Below, in pieces: positions 52,812 to 61,366 of a stretch of 64,000 bases of DNA (position 1 is its first letter; every line of letters begins with the position of its first letter). The translations under genes and the position numbers were made by a program. The notes under the pieces are model-generated. The model was not told the origin of the DNA, did not search any database, and saw only the letters and a program-made list of their open reading frames with translations. The stretch spans positions 1 through 64,000 of the forward strand of contig JBQGCL010000039.1 of the NCBI GenBank assembly GCA_052038485.1. Direction: 5' to 3'. Source of the DNA: JACVRW01 sp052038485 (GTDB lineage: Bacteria; Actinomycetota; Thermoleophilia; Solirubrobacterales; Thermoleophilaceae).

Positions 52812-53411
52812 ATGAGCGCCACATCCGACCAGCGAGACGGCCGCACCGTTCGCGCCGAGCGCACCCGCCAGGCGCTGGTCGACTCGCTGCTGAGCCTGCT
52901 CGAAGAGGGGCAGCTGACCCCGACCGCGGCGGCGATCGCCGCCCGCGCGGGCGTGTCGGAGCGCTCGGTCTTCCAGCACTTCCCCGACCGCGAGGCGCTG
53001 CTCGAGGCCGTCGCCCGCGAGCAGTACGACCGGGTCGTGCCGACACTCCGGCCGGTCGACTCGACGCTGCCGCTGCCCGACCGCATCGAGCAGTTCACAG
53101 CGCAGCGAGCGCGCCTGTACGAGCTGATCGGCGGCGTGCGCCGCGCGGGGCTGCTGGTCGAGCACGAGTCGTCCTCGGTGGCCGGCTGGCTCGCCACGGC
53201 GCGCCAGGCGAAGGCCGCCGACGTCGAGCGCGTGTTCCGACGCGAGCTGGATGCGATCCCGGCCGACGAGCAGGACGCCCTGAGAGCGGCGCTGATCACC
53301 CTCTGCTCGTGGTCGTCCTGGGACAGCTGGCGCACCCATCAGCGCCTCAGCGTCGCGCGCTCGAAGGCCGCGCTCGCGGCCGGCATCGCGGGGCTACTCG
53401 CCCAGCGCTGA
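52812..53411 (+). CDS. TetR/AcrR-family transcriptional regulator
   Basis: 199 residues with an N-terminal TetR helix-turn-helix (RTRQALVDSLLSLLEEGQLT, AAIAARAGVSERSVFQHFPD) and a C-terminal ligand-binding domain. Targets are unknown; neighbours are a split-barrel flavoprotein upstream and a convergent HAD gene. No palindromic TetR operator like the one at 34160 is seen in its promoter. The 3' end overlaps the HAD gene by 18 bp. Confidence 0.9.
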   Translation: MSATSDQRDGRTVRAERTRQALVDSLLSLLEEGQLTPTAAAIAARAGVSERSVFQHFPDREALLEAVAREQYDRVVPTLRPVDSTLPLPDRIEQFTAQRARLYELIGGVRRAGLLVEHESSSVAGWLATARQAKAADVERVFRRELDAIPADEQDALRAALITLCSWSSWDSWRTHQRLSVARSKAALAAGIAGLLAQR

Positions 53412-54020
53412 CTCGAGCTCGGCGATCGCCTGCTCGGCGTGCTCGAAGCGCACGGCGGTCATGCCGAGCGCCCGGGCCGACTCGCAGTTCAGCTCGATGT
53501 CGTCGACGAACAGGCACTCCTCCGGCCGCAACCCGCCGCCGAGCCGCTCTACGGTGAGCTCGTAGATGCCGGGCTCGGGCTTTCGCATGCCGACGAAGGC
53601 CGAGTCGACGACGATCTCGAATATCTCGTCGAGCTCGGGCAGCTTGGCGCGCCAGAGCGGCTCCCACTCGCGCACGTTGTTCGTCAGCAGCGCCGTGCGC
53701 AGGCCGCGGCGGCGCTGCTCACCGACGAACTCGATCATCGGCGTGTTGGGGTCGATGCGCTCGAAGTAGAGCTCGCGCAGGCGCGCCAGGTCGAAGCCGT
53801 CGGCCAGCTGCTCGCCCACGCGCCGCCCGAACTCGACCTCGCTGATCTCGCCGCGCTCGAGCGAGTGGAGCGGGTGCTCGCCATAGCGCTCGGCGGCGTT
53901 CTGGAGCGCCTGGCCGAGCTCCGCGAGCGTGATCGGCGCCTCCTCCTCGTAGGCGAGGAAGCCCGCCGACAACGGCGTCGTCAGCACGCCGCCGAAATCG
54001 CTGATCAGCGCCCTGATCAC
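53394..54020 (-). CDS. HAD-superfamily hydrolase, motif I variant
   Basis: 208-residue HAD phosphatase-like protein, GTG start at 54020. Motif I is SDFGGVLT with nucleophile Asp8 but Gly in place of the second Asp, motif II is LLTNN, motif III Lys in MRKPEPGIYE and motif IV CLFVDDIELN. The C1-type cap (about residues 20-85) is present. Loss of the second motif-I Asp occurs in some IA members related to YihX and epoxide hydrolase N-domains, so activity may be altered. It overlaps the upstream gene by four bases. Confidence 0.87.
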   Translation of the reverse strand: MIRALISDFGGVLTTPLSAGFLAYEEEAPITLAELGQALQNAAERYGEHPLHSLERGEISEVEFGRRVGEQLADGFDLARLRELYFERIDPNTPMIEFVGEQRRRGLRTALLTNNVREWEPLWRAKLPELDEIFEIVVDSAFVGMRKPEPGIYELTVERLGGGLRPEECLFVDDIELNCESARALGMTAVRFEHAEQAIAELESALGE

Positions 54021-54724
54021 GCGGCGACGGGCGGGACCACCCGCACCATCAGCTCGTATGCGCCGATGCCCTCGCGCCCGTCGAGGCGCCAGCGGAACAC
54101 GGCCGCGTGGACCTGGATCGTCTCCAGCTCGAACGAGGAGCCGGCGATCACGAGGCCGGACCCGCGCCGCGGGTACTCCTCGCCGGGCAGCCACAGCTCG
54201 AGCCCGGCGCTGCGCTGGCGGCCGCCGCCGTCGTAGACGGTCGAGATGCGCGCCTCCTCGACCTCGTGCAGCTCGCCGTCGATGAACAGCCCGGCGCGGA
54301 CCTGCTCGTCGCCGTGGCCGGCGGCGTCCCTTGGCCGGCGCGACAGTGCGAGCAGCCCGGTCCCCTCGTCGACCAGGGCGGAGATGCTGCGCACGGCCTG
54401 CAGCTGCTCCCAGCGCGGGGCCACCGATGTGATCGAGAAGGTGCCGAGGCAGTCGACCTGCTTGCCGTCGACGGTCCCCCTCACGCGGCAGATGCGCGCA
54501 GTCACCCCGTCGAGATCGACCTCGGAGCCGACCGGCACGAGCTCGAGCGACATCCGGTCGTCCAGCTCGGCGCGCCAGCCGTCGCCGTCGTCGGTCACCT
54601 CCGGCCCGTCCGTGGCCGCGGCCGGCTGGCGCCCGTGGAAGAGCAGCGTCGCTCCCGACCTCGCCGTTCCGTAGAGCTCGCGGTCGAGGTCGAAGAACGA
54701 GAGCGCGAACGCCTCGGCGCTCAC
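54017..54724 (-). CDS. Hypothetical beta-rich protein
   Basis: 235 residues from GTG 54724, no recognised family and no signal peptide or membrane segment. It reads as an all-beta domain: ALSFFDLDRELYGTARSG, ELVPVGSEVDLDGVTARICR and IHVAVFRWRLDGREGIG-like QVHAAVFRWRLDGREG. It sits between fxsA and a HAD gene in a coupled operon (overlaps of four bases each side). An uncharacterised structural or ligand-binding role is all that can be said. Confidence 0.7.
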   Translation of the reverse strand: MSAEAFALSFFDLDRELYGTARSGATLLFHGRQPAAATDGPEVTDDGDGWRAELDDRMSLELVPVGSEVDLDGVTARICRVRGTVDGKQVDCLGTFSITSVAPRWEQLQAVRSISALVDEGTGLLALSRRPRDAAGHGDEQVRAGLFIDGELHEVEEARISTVYDGGGRQRSAGLELWLPGEEYPRRGSGLVIAGSSFELETIQVHAAVFRWRLDGREGIGAYELMVRVVPPVAA

Positions 54725-55164
54725 CGCTCCAGCCGCCTGGCGGGGGCGTCGTACTCGGTGGCGGTGCCTTCGACGTCGAAGGGCTCGCGCCCGCTCACCG
54801 CGACGCGGCGCCCGAGGCGGCGCACGACCAGTCGCCGGATCACGGAGCGGGTGGGCGGCAGCAGCAGGAGCAGGCCGACGATGTCGGTGAGGAAGCCCGG
54901 CGTGATCAGAAAGGCGCCCCCGAAGATGACCAGCACGCCGTCGAGCAGCTCGCGGTGGGGCACGCGCCCGGCGGCCATCGTCTCGTTGAAGCGGCCCCAG
55001 ACCGAGCGGCCCTGGGAGCGCAGCAGCATCGACCCGAGCAGCGAGTCGGCCGCGAGCAACGCGATCGTCGGGAGCACGCCGATCGCGTCGCCGACCTTGA
55101 GGATCACATACAGCTCGGCGAGCGGGACGACGATGAAGAGCGCTACCAGCGCCAGCAGCGGCAT
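54721..55164 (-). CDS. FxsA-family membrane protein
   Basis: 147-residue FxsA family member with a short N-terminal helix, three more hydrophobic segments (ELYVILKVGDAIGVLPTIAL, LDGVLVIFGGAFLITPGFLT, DIVGLLLLLPPTRSVI) and a basic C-terminus. The TPGFLTD motif is diagnostic. FxsA proteins suppress F-exclusion of phage T7 in E. coli, but their normal function is unknown. ATG 55164 lies nine bases after TAGGGT on the minus strand and 29 bp from the divergent DUF59 gene. Confidence 0.9.
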   Translation of the reverse strand: MPLLALVALFIVVPLAELYVILKVGDAIGVLPTIALLAADSLLGSMLLRSQGRSVWGRFNETMAAGRVPHRELLDGVLVIFGGAFLITPGFLTDIVGLLLLLPPTRSVIRRLVVRRLGRRVAVSGREPFDVEGTATEYDAPARRLER

Positions 55165-55173
55165 GGACGGCTG

Positions 55174-55186
55174 ACCCTACTACCCT
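55174..55186. promoter_or_regulatory. Back-to-back -10 elements of fxsA and the DUF59 gene
   Basis: TAGGGT (minus strand, 55179-55174) is nine bases before the fxsA ATG, and TACCCT (plus strand, 55181-55186) is seven bases before the DUF59 ATG. The two hexamers are separated by one base. Both genes should therefore be leaderless and share a 29-bp intergenic region. Confidence 0.5.
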
Positions 55187-55193
55187 TATTTGC

Positions 55194-55490
55194 ATGCCGA
55201 CGGTCGACGACGTCCAGGACGCGCTCACCAACGTGATCGATCCCGAGCTCGGGCTCGATTTCGTCGAGTTGGGCCTGATCTACACCGTTGAAGTCGAGGG
55301 CGGCGACGTGTTCGTGACGTTCAGCCTGACCTCGCCGGGGTGCCCGATCGGCCCCCAGGTCTCCGAGCAGATCGAGGAGTTCGTGAGCGAGCTGGACGGC
55401 GTCACCGGGGTCTACCCGAAGATGACGTTCACGCCGCCCTGGACGCCGGACATGATGAGCGAGGAAGCCAAGTTCGCGCTTGGCTACTGA
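55194..55490 (+). CDS. MIP18/DUF59-type iron-sulfur assembly factor
   Basis: 98-residue SufT/PaaD-like protein of the MIP18 (DUF59) fold. It has DPELGLDFVELGLIY, then Cys50 in SPGCPIG, the conserved metal-site cysteine, and VYPKMTFTPPWTP. Such proteins help mature Fe-S proteins; gltB/gltD, ispH and addAB, all Fe-S-dependent, are in this window but unlinked. No suf genes lie nearby. Confidence 0.9.
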   Translation: MPTVDDVQDALTNVIDPELGLDFVELGLIYTVEVEGGDVFVTFSLTSPGCPIGPQVSEQIEEFVSELDGVTGVYPKMTFTPPWTPDMMSEEAKFALGY

Positions 55491-55537
55491 GCGCCGGCGT
55501 GCCTACAGAGCCGCGCTGTGGCTGCCGATAGGACCAT

Positions 55538-56575
55538 GTGGCGGGAAGCTCGTTCGGGGTGGACGAGGAGCGCATGCTCGCCGGCCGGCTGGCCGGCGTG
55601 CTCTTCCTTACCGCCGGACTGACGAGCTGCCTCCTGCTGCTCGTCCCCGGCGTCGAGACCGGGCACTGGCCGTGGGTGTTCGGCCTCGCGGGGGCGTGCG
55701 TGGCGTGGGCGCTCTACTGCCTCACCCTGGCGCGCCCCGAGCAGCACGGCGCCTGGTTCTGGCACGTCCCGGCGGCGCTCTCGATTCCCCTGATCGCCGG
55801 CTTGGTCGCCGCCACCGGCGGCTCCCACTCGCCCGCCCGCTTCATGGGGTTCTTCCTGCTCTTCTACGCGTGCTACTTCTACCCACGCCGCTGGGCGGTG
55901 CTGTACGTCCTCGGCTGCGTGCTGATCGCCCTGTCGCCGCTGCCGTACGACAGCGACGCGGTCGGGCAGGGCTACCTCGGCGAGCTGATCGTCGTGTGCG
56001 CCGCGTACGTCACGCTCGGCTGGCTGATCATCTCCGGCAAGCAGGTCATGGTGGACCTGCGCGAGCAGGCGCGCTCGCTGTCGCTGAGCGATCCGCTCAC
56101 CGACCTGCCCAACCGCCGAGCCCTGATCGAGTGGCTCGGGAACCACATGCGCGGGGATGCGCGGGTCGGGCTGATCCTGGCCGACCTGGACGGCTTCAAG
56201 GACATCAACACGTTGCACGGCTACCCGGCCGGCGACGCGGTGCTGTGCCAGACCGCCCGCACGCTCGAGACCTGCGTGCGGCCGCAGGACTTCGTGGCCA
56301 GGCTGGGCGGCGACGAGTTCGCGATCCTGACGCTCCAGACCGACACGGCCGCCATGGGGTCGCTGTCGGCGCGAGTGCTCGAGGCGGTGCGCGCCATGCC
56401 GCGCGGGGGGACCGAGGACGTCGTCCTGACCGTCAGCGTGGGCTGGGCGCTCTACCCCGACGACGCGGGGACGATCGACGAGCTGGTCGCGGCCGCCGAC
56501 TTCTGCGTCAGGGGCGCCAAGCTGACGGGCAAGGACCGGGCGATCGCCGCGGTGGACTGGGCGCCGGCCGCATAG
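55538..56575 (+). CDS. Membrane diguanylate cyclase (GGDEF)
   Basis: 345 residues: six or so transmembrane helices (to about 170), a short linker and a GGDEF domain that makes cyclic-di-GMP from two GTP. The active site is RLGGDEFAIL and an inhibitory I-site RxxD (RPQD) lies five residues before it, so product inhibition is expected. There is no recognised sensory extracellular domain, so the membrane part itself may sense. GTG 55538 is uncertain; ATG 55574 lies nearer a GAGGAG. It could act on the pilins or on motility. Confidence 0.88.
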   Translation: MAGSSFGVDEERMLAGRLAGVLFLTAGLTSCLLLLVPGVETGHWPWVFGLAGACVAWALYCLTLARPEQHGAWFWHVPAALSIPLIAGLVAATGGSHSPARFMGFFLLFYACYFYPRRWAVLYVLGCVLIALSPLPYDSDAVGQGYLGELIVVCAAYVTLGWLIISGKQVMVDLREQARSLSLSDPLTDLPNRRALIEWLGNHMRGDARVGLILADLDGFKDINTLHGYPAGDAVLCQTARTLETCVRPQDFVARLGGDEFAILTLQTDTAAMGSLSARVLEAVRAMPRGGTEDVVLTVSVGWALYPDDAGTIDELVAAADFCVRGAKLTGKDRAIAAVDWAPAA

Positions 56576-56578
56576 CCT
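56573..56578 (+). promoter_or_regulatory. -10 element of the lipoyl-ligase-like gene
   Basis: TAGCCT overlaps the stop codon of the cyclase gene and lies seven bases before GTG 56586. It suggests an independent leaderless transcript. Confidence 0.3.
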
Positions 56579-56585
56579 CTCGGGC

Positions 56586-57317
56586 GTGCGCCCGCTGCGC
56601 GTCCTTCACGACTGCTTCCCCGACGACCCGGCCCTCGACACGGCCGTGTCGCACGCCACGATGCGGCGGGTCGCGGCCGGCGAGCTGCCGGAGACGCTGC
56701 GGCTGATCCGGACCGGGCGCGTGGTGGCGTTCGGCAAGCGGGACAAGCTCGCGCCCGGCTACGACGCGGCGGTGGCGGCGGCCCGCGGGCTTGGGTTCGG
56801 GTCGCTGCTGCGGCTGGGCGGGGGGAGGGCCGCCGTCTTCCACGAGGGGACGCTCGAGCTGGCCCACGCCGTGCCCGACGCGGACGCGCAGCGAGGCATC
56901 CGGGAGCGCTTCGAGGACACGGCGAACCTGGTCGCCGAGGCGCTCGCGCGCTTGGGCGTGGACGCGCGCGTGGGGGAGGTGCCCGGCGAGTACTGCCCCG
57001 GCCGGTGGAGCGTGAACGCCGCCGGCACGCGCAAGCTGGCCGGCATCGGCCAGCGCGTGATCTCAGGCGGAGCGCACGTGGGCACCGTGATCGTGGCGGG
57101 GGACGCCGACTCGATCGGGCGCGTGCTGAGGCCGGTCTACGCGGCGCTGGAGCTCGACTGGGACCCCGCCACCGTCGGCGCCGTGGGCCGTTCGTGGGAG
57201 GAGGTCCGGGACGCCGTGCTCGACTCTTACGCGGCGCGCTACCGAGTCACCGAGGACGTGCTCGATGCCGAGACGCTCGCGCTCGCGCGGGCTTCTGCTG
57301 TCTCGACGACCGCCTGA
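56586..57317 (+). CDS. Lipoate-protein ligase/octanoyltransferase family (LipM/LplA-like)
   Basis: 243-residue protein of the BPL/LplA fold attaching octanoyl or lipoyl groups to the E2 or GcvH lysine. LRLGGGRAAVFHEG at 76-89 and Cys137 in EYCPGRWSVN, with Lys150 in GTRKLAGIGQR, match LipM-type octanoyltransferases, where this Cys forms the thioester. The C-terminus contains no separate accessory domain. The 3' end overlaps the convergent hydrolase gene by 79 bp, so the last 26 residues are antisense to another coding region. Confidence 0.85.
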   Translation: MRPLRVLHDCFPDDPALDTAVSHATMRRVAAGELPETLRLIRTGRVVAFGKRDKLAPGYDAAVAAARGLGFGSLLRLGGGRAAVFHEGTLELAHAVPDADAQRGIRERFEDTANLVAEALARLGVDARVGEVPGEYCPGRWSVNAAGTRKLAGIGQRVISGGAHVGTVIVAGDADSIGRVLRPVYAALELDWDPATVGAVGRSWEEVRDAVLDSYAARYRVTEDVLDAETLALARASAVSTTA

Positions 57318-58156
57318 ACGATCGTCGGCCAGACCTCGTGCGGCAGGTCGTGGCCCATGCCGTCGACACCGATCAGCCGGGCGCGCGGAATCGCCCGGGC
57401 CGTGGCGCGGCCGCCGCGGAAGGGCACGAGCGGGTCGGCGCGGCCGTGGATGACGGTCGTCGGCACGTCAAGCTCGCGCAGCCGGGGGGTGCGGTCGCCC
57501 GAGGCCATGATCGCCGCAAGCTGGCGGACGGTCCCGGCCGCCTCGTGGCCGCGTTCGTAGGTGGCGGCCGCCAGCTCCCTGATGCGCTCCTCCTCGAGCG
57601 GGAAGCCGGGCGATCCGATCGTCCGGAACACGCGCACGAAGCGCTCGATGTAGGCATCGCGATCGCGTGGCGCCTGGCGCATCAGCACGCCCCAGACGCG
57701 CAACTTCGGCAGGCCGGTTCGGCGGTTGCCCGTGGTGGACATGATCGAGACGAGCGACAGCACGCGCTCCGGCCGCTCGATCGCCATGGTCTGGGCGATC
57801 ATGCCGCCCATCGAAGCCCCCACCACGTTGGCGGCCTCGATGCCGAGCTCCTCGAGCAGCCCGAACGCGTCGCCGGCCATGTCGGAGAGCAGGTAGGGCG
57901 CGTCCACCCGCCGCCCGAGCATCGCCCGCCGGATGTTCGGCACCGGCGCGTCGATCTTGGTCGAGTGGCCCGCGTCGCGGTTGTCGAACCTGATCACGTG
58001 GAAGCCGCGCTCGGCGAGCTGCTCGCACAGCTCGAGGTCCCAGTGGATCAGCTGCATGCCGAGCCCCATCACGAGCAGCAGCGGCGGGTTCGACGGATCG
58101 CCGATCGTCTCGTAGGCGATCTCGACGCCGTTGGCGGAGGCGATCCGCTCAGCCAT
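57239..58156 (-). CDS. Alpha/beta hydrolase (RdmC/esterase-like)
   Basis: 305-residue hydrolase. The nucleophile is Ser115 in GASMGGMIAQ, with the oxyanion region LVMGLGMQLIHWD near 29, FDNRDAGHST and a late HGRADPLVPF aspartate and GMGHDLP histidine. It matches the RdmC-type methylesterase/2-hydroxymuconic hydrolase group. It overlaps the upstream X-Pro peptidase gene by eight bases. Substrate unknown. Confidence 0.87.
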   Translation of the reverse strand: MAERIASANGVEIAYETIGDPSNPPLLLVMGLGMQLIHWDLELCEQLAERGFHVIRFDNRDAGHSTKIDAPVPNIRRAMLGRRVDAPYLLSDMAGDAFGLLEELGIEAANVVGASMGGMIAQTMAIERPERVLSLVSIMSTTGNRRTGLPKLRVWGVLMRQAPRDRDAYIERFVRVFRTIGSPGFPLEEERIRELAAATYERGHEAAGTVRQLAAIMASGDRTPRLRELDVPTTVIHGRADPLVPFRGGRATARAIPRARLIGVDGMGHDLPHEVWPTIVQAVVETAEARASASVSASSTSSVTR

Positions 58157-59882
58157 CGGTTGTCGGAAGCGACGCCGACAGCTCGGACACCTTGACCGAG
58201 AAGCTGAAGTTGCTCTTTCGCACGAAGGTCGGGTCGCTGCCGACCAGCTCCAGCTTGACCCGGTGGCCGCGCTCGAAGCGCCACCCGTTTCCGAACAGCT
58301 GGAAGACCAGCTTGCCCTTCTGGTTGTCGCGCAGCCGGTAGATCCCGCGCGAGACGAGCCTCTGCTCGCTGCCGCTCACGTCCCACAGCCGCGCCGCGAT
58401 CATGCCGCCCCGGCCCTTGGTCTTGATCTCGGCCCGCACCGTCGGCAGACCGAGCAGCGTGAACGGCTTGCGGACCTGGCGGGTCGCGATCGCCGTGCCC
58501 GCGGAGACCCCGGCCGGGACCGGGTCGCAGGCCGGCCCGCCGGCGATCGGGTCGATCGCCGTGGCGATTGCCGCGTCGCCTCCGGACGAGGTGACCTTCT
58601 GCGTGCCGCGTGCGCCCAAACGCACCCGGTCGGGGTGGAGCTTGTCCCAGCTGCTCGCCCGGAACGGCCCGCCGGCGGGCGCGTCGGCCGGGCAGGTCTG
58701 CGTGTAGGCCGTGACGGAGCCCGGGCGCGGGCCCTTGCCGGTGCCCTTGAGGTAGGCCGCGAAGAACTTGGCGCCCTGGATGTTGAGCGCGCGGTCGACC
58801 GCCGCCTTGTTGGCGCCGCGCGGGTGGCCGAAGTCGCCGAACTGGAACGCGATCCGCGCGCCCTTGGCCTTGCGGAAGATGCGCCAGACGCGCAGCGCCT
58901 CGGGAGCGGGGAAGAGGTCGTCCGTCCAGCCGTTCTGCACGAGCATCGGGGCGGGCACGCCGGACAGGCCGGCGATGCTGTGGTAGCCGGTCAGCTCGCG
59001 GCCCACCCGCAGGACGGCGGGCGTCTCCGGCTCACCCTTGTCGGTGAGCTCCTTCCAGCCGGTGATGTCGGCGTTGAAGGGTGCCGGCTGTGGGGCGTAG
59101 AAGCCAAACGCCGCGCCGGCCCCGTACAGCACGCCGATGTAGCTCTGCTTCTGGACGCCGCCGGGCTCGATGCTCTGGCCGACGTGATAGTTGCGGAAGT
59201 CGAGGAAGCGCCCGTTGGGCTGGAGCGAATAGGTGAGGTCGGAAGCGCCCCAGCGCGGGAACGCGGCCGCGATCGACAGCTTGGTCCCCTTCGGGCTGCG
59301 CCAGGGCCTGTACTTGCCGTTGGGCAGCCGGATGCGGTCGCGCAGCCTGGCCAGGTTGAGCGACTGGATGCCGCCGTAGGAGATCCCGGTGGCGCCGATC
59401 TCGTCCGGGTTGACGATCCCCTGGTCGACGAGCAGCCCGAGCAGGTACTGGGTGTCGCGGCCCTCGTAGCGGTGATCGGCCAGCCGCACCCAACCGCGGT
59501 CGCAGCCCGGCGACGTGCGCGAGCTGGCCGCCCCGCACGAGCGCCCGAAGCCGCGCGCGCTGAGGTTGAGCACCGCGTAGCCGTTCTGGGCGAACCAGGT
59601 GTTGCTGTAGTACGGCGCGCCGTTCTCGAAAGAGAGCTTGTTGCCGCCCCAGCCGTGCATCATCACGATCGTCGGGAACGGGCCGTCGCCGGTCGGGGGG
59701 AGCGTCACGTCGACGTCGATCGGCACGCCGTCCCAGCTCGGCACCCGCTGCGCGTCGTTCGCCGTCGGGCAGAAGCGCACGCCGTTCTGGGCCGTACACG
59801 TGTGACCGAAGGGGTCGGCCGCCTGGGCGGAGGCCGGAACGAGCAGGGCCAGGAGTGGGGCAAGCGCGAGCAGTCTTCTCAT
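58149..59882 (-). CDS. Secreted X-Pro dipeptidyl-peptidase/CocE-type serine hydrolase (S15)
   Basis: 577 residues with a signal peptide (MRRLLALAPLLALLVPASA). The catalytic domain shows MMHGWGGNKLSFE, RGFGRSCGAA and the nucleophile GISYGG near residue 170, followed by a late GDFGHPRG region; the C-terminal 200 residues form the PepX_C jelly-roll (FRASSWDKLHPDRVRL). It cleaves peptides or esters outside the cell. Cysteine pairs (CTAQNGVRFC, SCGAASSRTSPGC) suggest disulfides. It overlaps the WS/DGAT gene by four bases. Confidence 0.88.
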   Translation of the reverse strand: MRRLLALAPLLALLVPASAQAADPFGHTCTAQNGVRFCPTANDAQRVPSWDGVPIDVDVTLPPTGDGPFPTIVMMHGWGGNKLSFENGAPYYSNTWFAQNGYAVLNLSARGFGRSCGAASSRTSPGCDRGWVRLADHRYEGRDTQYLLGLLVDQGIVNPDEIGATGISYGGIQSLNLARLRDRIRLPNGKYRPWRSPKGTKLSIAAAFPRWGASDLTYSLQPNGRFLDFRNYHVGQSIEPGGVQKQSYIGVLYGAGAAFGFYAPQPAPFNADITGWKELTDKGEPETPAVLRVGRELTGYHSIAGLSGVPAPMLVQNGWTDDLFPAPEALRVWRIFRKAKGARIAFQFGDFGHPRGANKAAVDRALNIQGAKFFAAYLKGTGKGPRPGSVTAYTQTCPADAPAGGPFRASSWDKLHPDRVRLGARGTQKVTSSGGDAAIATAIDPIAGGPACDPVPAGVSAGTAIATRQVRKPFTLLGLPTVRAEIKTKGRGGMIAARLWDVSGSEQRLVSRGIYRLRDNQKGKLVFQLFGNGWRFERGHRVKLELVGSDPTFVRKSNFSFSVKVSELSASLPTTDG

Positions 59883-61336
59883 GCTTGCTTCGTGACGCCT
59901 TCCTTCTTGGCGCCGTTCGCCTTCGCCGCCGCCTTTGCGCGCTTGCGCGCCTCCTTGAGCAGCTCCGCCAGCGAGTCCTCGAGCATGACGCCGAACTCCT
60001 CGAGGTCGGCCATCGCGTCGTAGTCCGCCAGCAGGCCGAAGTCGACCTTGCCGTTGTAGCTCATGATCGCGATCGCGAGCGCGTGGTTCTCGGGCAGGAA
60101 CGCGATCGGCACGATCTCTTCCATCTCGCGGCCGAGCAGGTAGAGCGGGAACTGCGGGCCCGGCACGTTGGTCACGATCAGGTTGAACAGGCGCGTCGAG
60201 AAGTTGAGCCGCGACGCCTGGGCCAGCAGCGTCGGCGGCGCGAAGTCGGTCAGGCCGGCGATCACCTCGGCGCCGAGCGCCTGCTTCGACTGCTTGAGGT
60301 TGCCCATCGACTCCTGCACCTGACGGAGGCGCTCGACCGGCTCCTTCACGTACACCGGCAGCGGCCCGCGCATCGCGGCGATCCGGTTGCCGAGCGCTCC
60401 GTGCTCGTTCTCGGCGCGGATCGACACCGGCACCAGCGCGCGCAGCTCGAGCCCCTCAGTGCGCACGCCGCGCGTGCGCAGCCAGCGGCCAAGGGCGCCC
60501 GCCACGACGGCCAGCACGGCGTCGTTGACGGTCCCGCCGAGGGCGTTCTTGATCTCCTTGAAGTCGCTCAGGCGGCTCTGCACCCAGCGCACGCGCCGGT
60601 GCGGGCCGATCGGCACGTTGAGCGGCACGTCGGGCGCCGGGTTCATCCCGGCCCAGACGACCTCGCCGAGCCCCTCGGCTGCCTCGCGGGCCTGGTCGAG
60701 CGAGCGGCCCGGGCTGGAGATCGCTCCGATGGCGCGGCCGGCCAGCCCGATCGGCGTGCGCACCAGCCCCTTGATCCCCTCCGCGACGAGGTCGGCGTCG
60801 GACGGCGGCGGCTCCGGCACCCAGTCGTCCTGCTCGGTTACCTCCGGCGGGACGGGCTGAAGGTCGAACAGGACGGTCGCGATGTCGACGCCCGACACAC
60901 CGTCGACGAGCGCATGGTGCGTCTTGGAGATGATCGCGAACTTGCCGCCCTCGAAGCCCTGGATCAGCCAGACCTCCCAGAGCGGCTTCGAGCGGTCGAG
61001 GCGCTGCGAGAAGATGCGCCCGGCGAGCTGGCGCAGCTGGTCGTCCGTGCCCGGCTTCGGCAGCGCGGTGTGGCGCACGTGGTAGTCGAGGTTGAAGGAC
61101 GGGTCGTCGACCCAGAACGGCCGGCCCATCTCGAAGCGCGGCACCGCCAGCTTCTGCCGGTAGCGTGGCACCAGGCGCAGCCTCGACTGGATGTGCGCGG
61201 AGAACTCCTCGTGCGTGGGTGGCGGACCCTCGAAGATGACGAGCGCGCCCACGTGCATGTGGGACGCCTCCTTCTCCTGGTGGAGGAACGAGGCGTCGAT
61301 GGCACTCAGCCGGTCCCTATGCCCCTGCTTAGCCAT
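59879..61336 (-). CDS. Wax ester synthase/diacylglycerol acyltransferase (WS/DGAT)
   Basis: 485-residue acyl-CoA-dependent acyltransferase making triacylglycerol or wax esters. The catalytic HHALVDG lies near residue 141 and the family motifs PLWE (SKPLWEVWLIQGF), NDAVLAVVAGAL and LFNLIVTNVPGP are present. It ends in a Lys/Ala-rich tail (RKRAKAAAKANGAKKEG) that could bind lipid-droplet surface. ATG 61336 is six bases after TAGATT. The gene heads a minus-strand operon with the two hydrolases downstream. Confidence 0.95.
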   Translation of the reverse strand: MAKQGHRDRLSAIDASFLHQEKEASHMHVGALVIFEGPPPTHEEFSAHIQSRLRLVPRYRQKLAVPRFEMGRPFWVDDPSFNLDYHVRHTALPKPGTDDQLRQLAGRIFSQRLDRSKPLWEVWLIQGFEGGKFAIISKTHHALVDGVSGVDIATVLFDLQPVPPEVTEQDDWVPEPPPSDADLVAEGIKGLVRTPIGLAGRAIGAISSPGRSLDQAREAAEGLGEVVWAGMNPAPDVPLNVPIGPHRRVRWVQSRLSDFKEIKNALGGTVNDAVLAVVAGALGRWLRTRGVRTEGLELRALVPVSIRAENEHGALGNRIAAMRGPLPVYVKEPVERLRQVQESMGNLKQSKQALGAEVIAGLTDFAPPTLLAQASRLNFSTRLFNLIVTNVPGPQFPLYLLGREMEEIVPIAFLPENHALAIAIMSYNGKVDFGLLADYDAMADLEEFGVMLEDSLAELLKEARKRAKAAAKANGAKKEGVTKQA

Positions 61337-61342
61337 GTACAG

Positions 61343-61359
61343 AATCTACCCGGCACAAT
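61343..61359. promoter_or_regulatory. Divergent -10 elements of WS/DGAT and M28 peptidase genes
   Basis: TAGATT (minus strand, 61348-61343) is six bases before the WS/DGAT ATG; CACAAT (plus strand, 61354-61359) is seven bases before the GTG of the peptidase gene. The intergenic region is 30 bp. Confidence 0.4.
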
Positions 61360-61366
61360 CGTCCCC

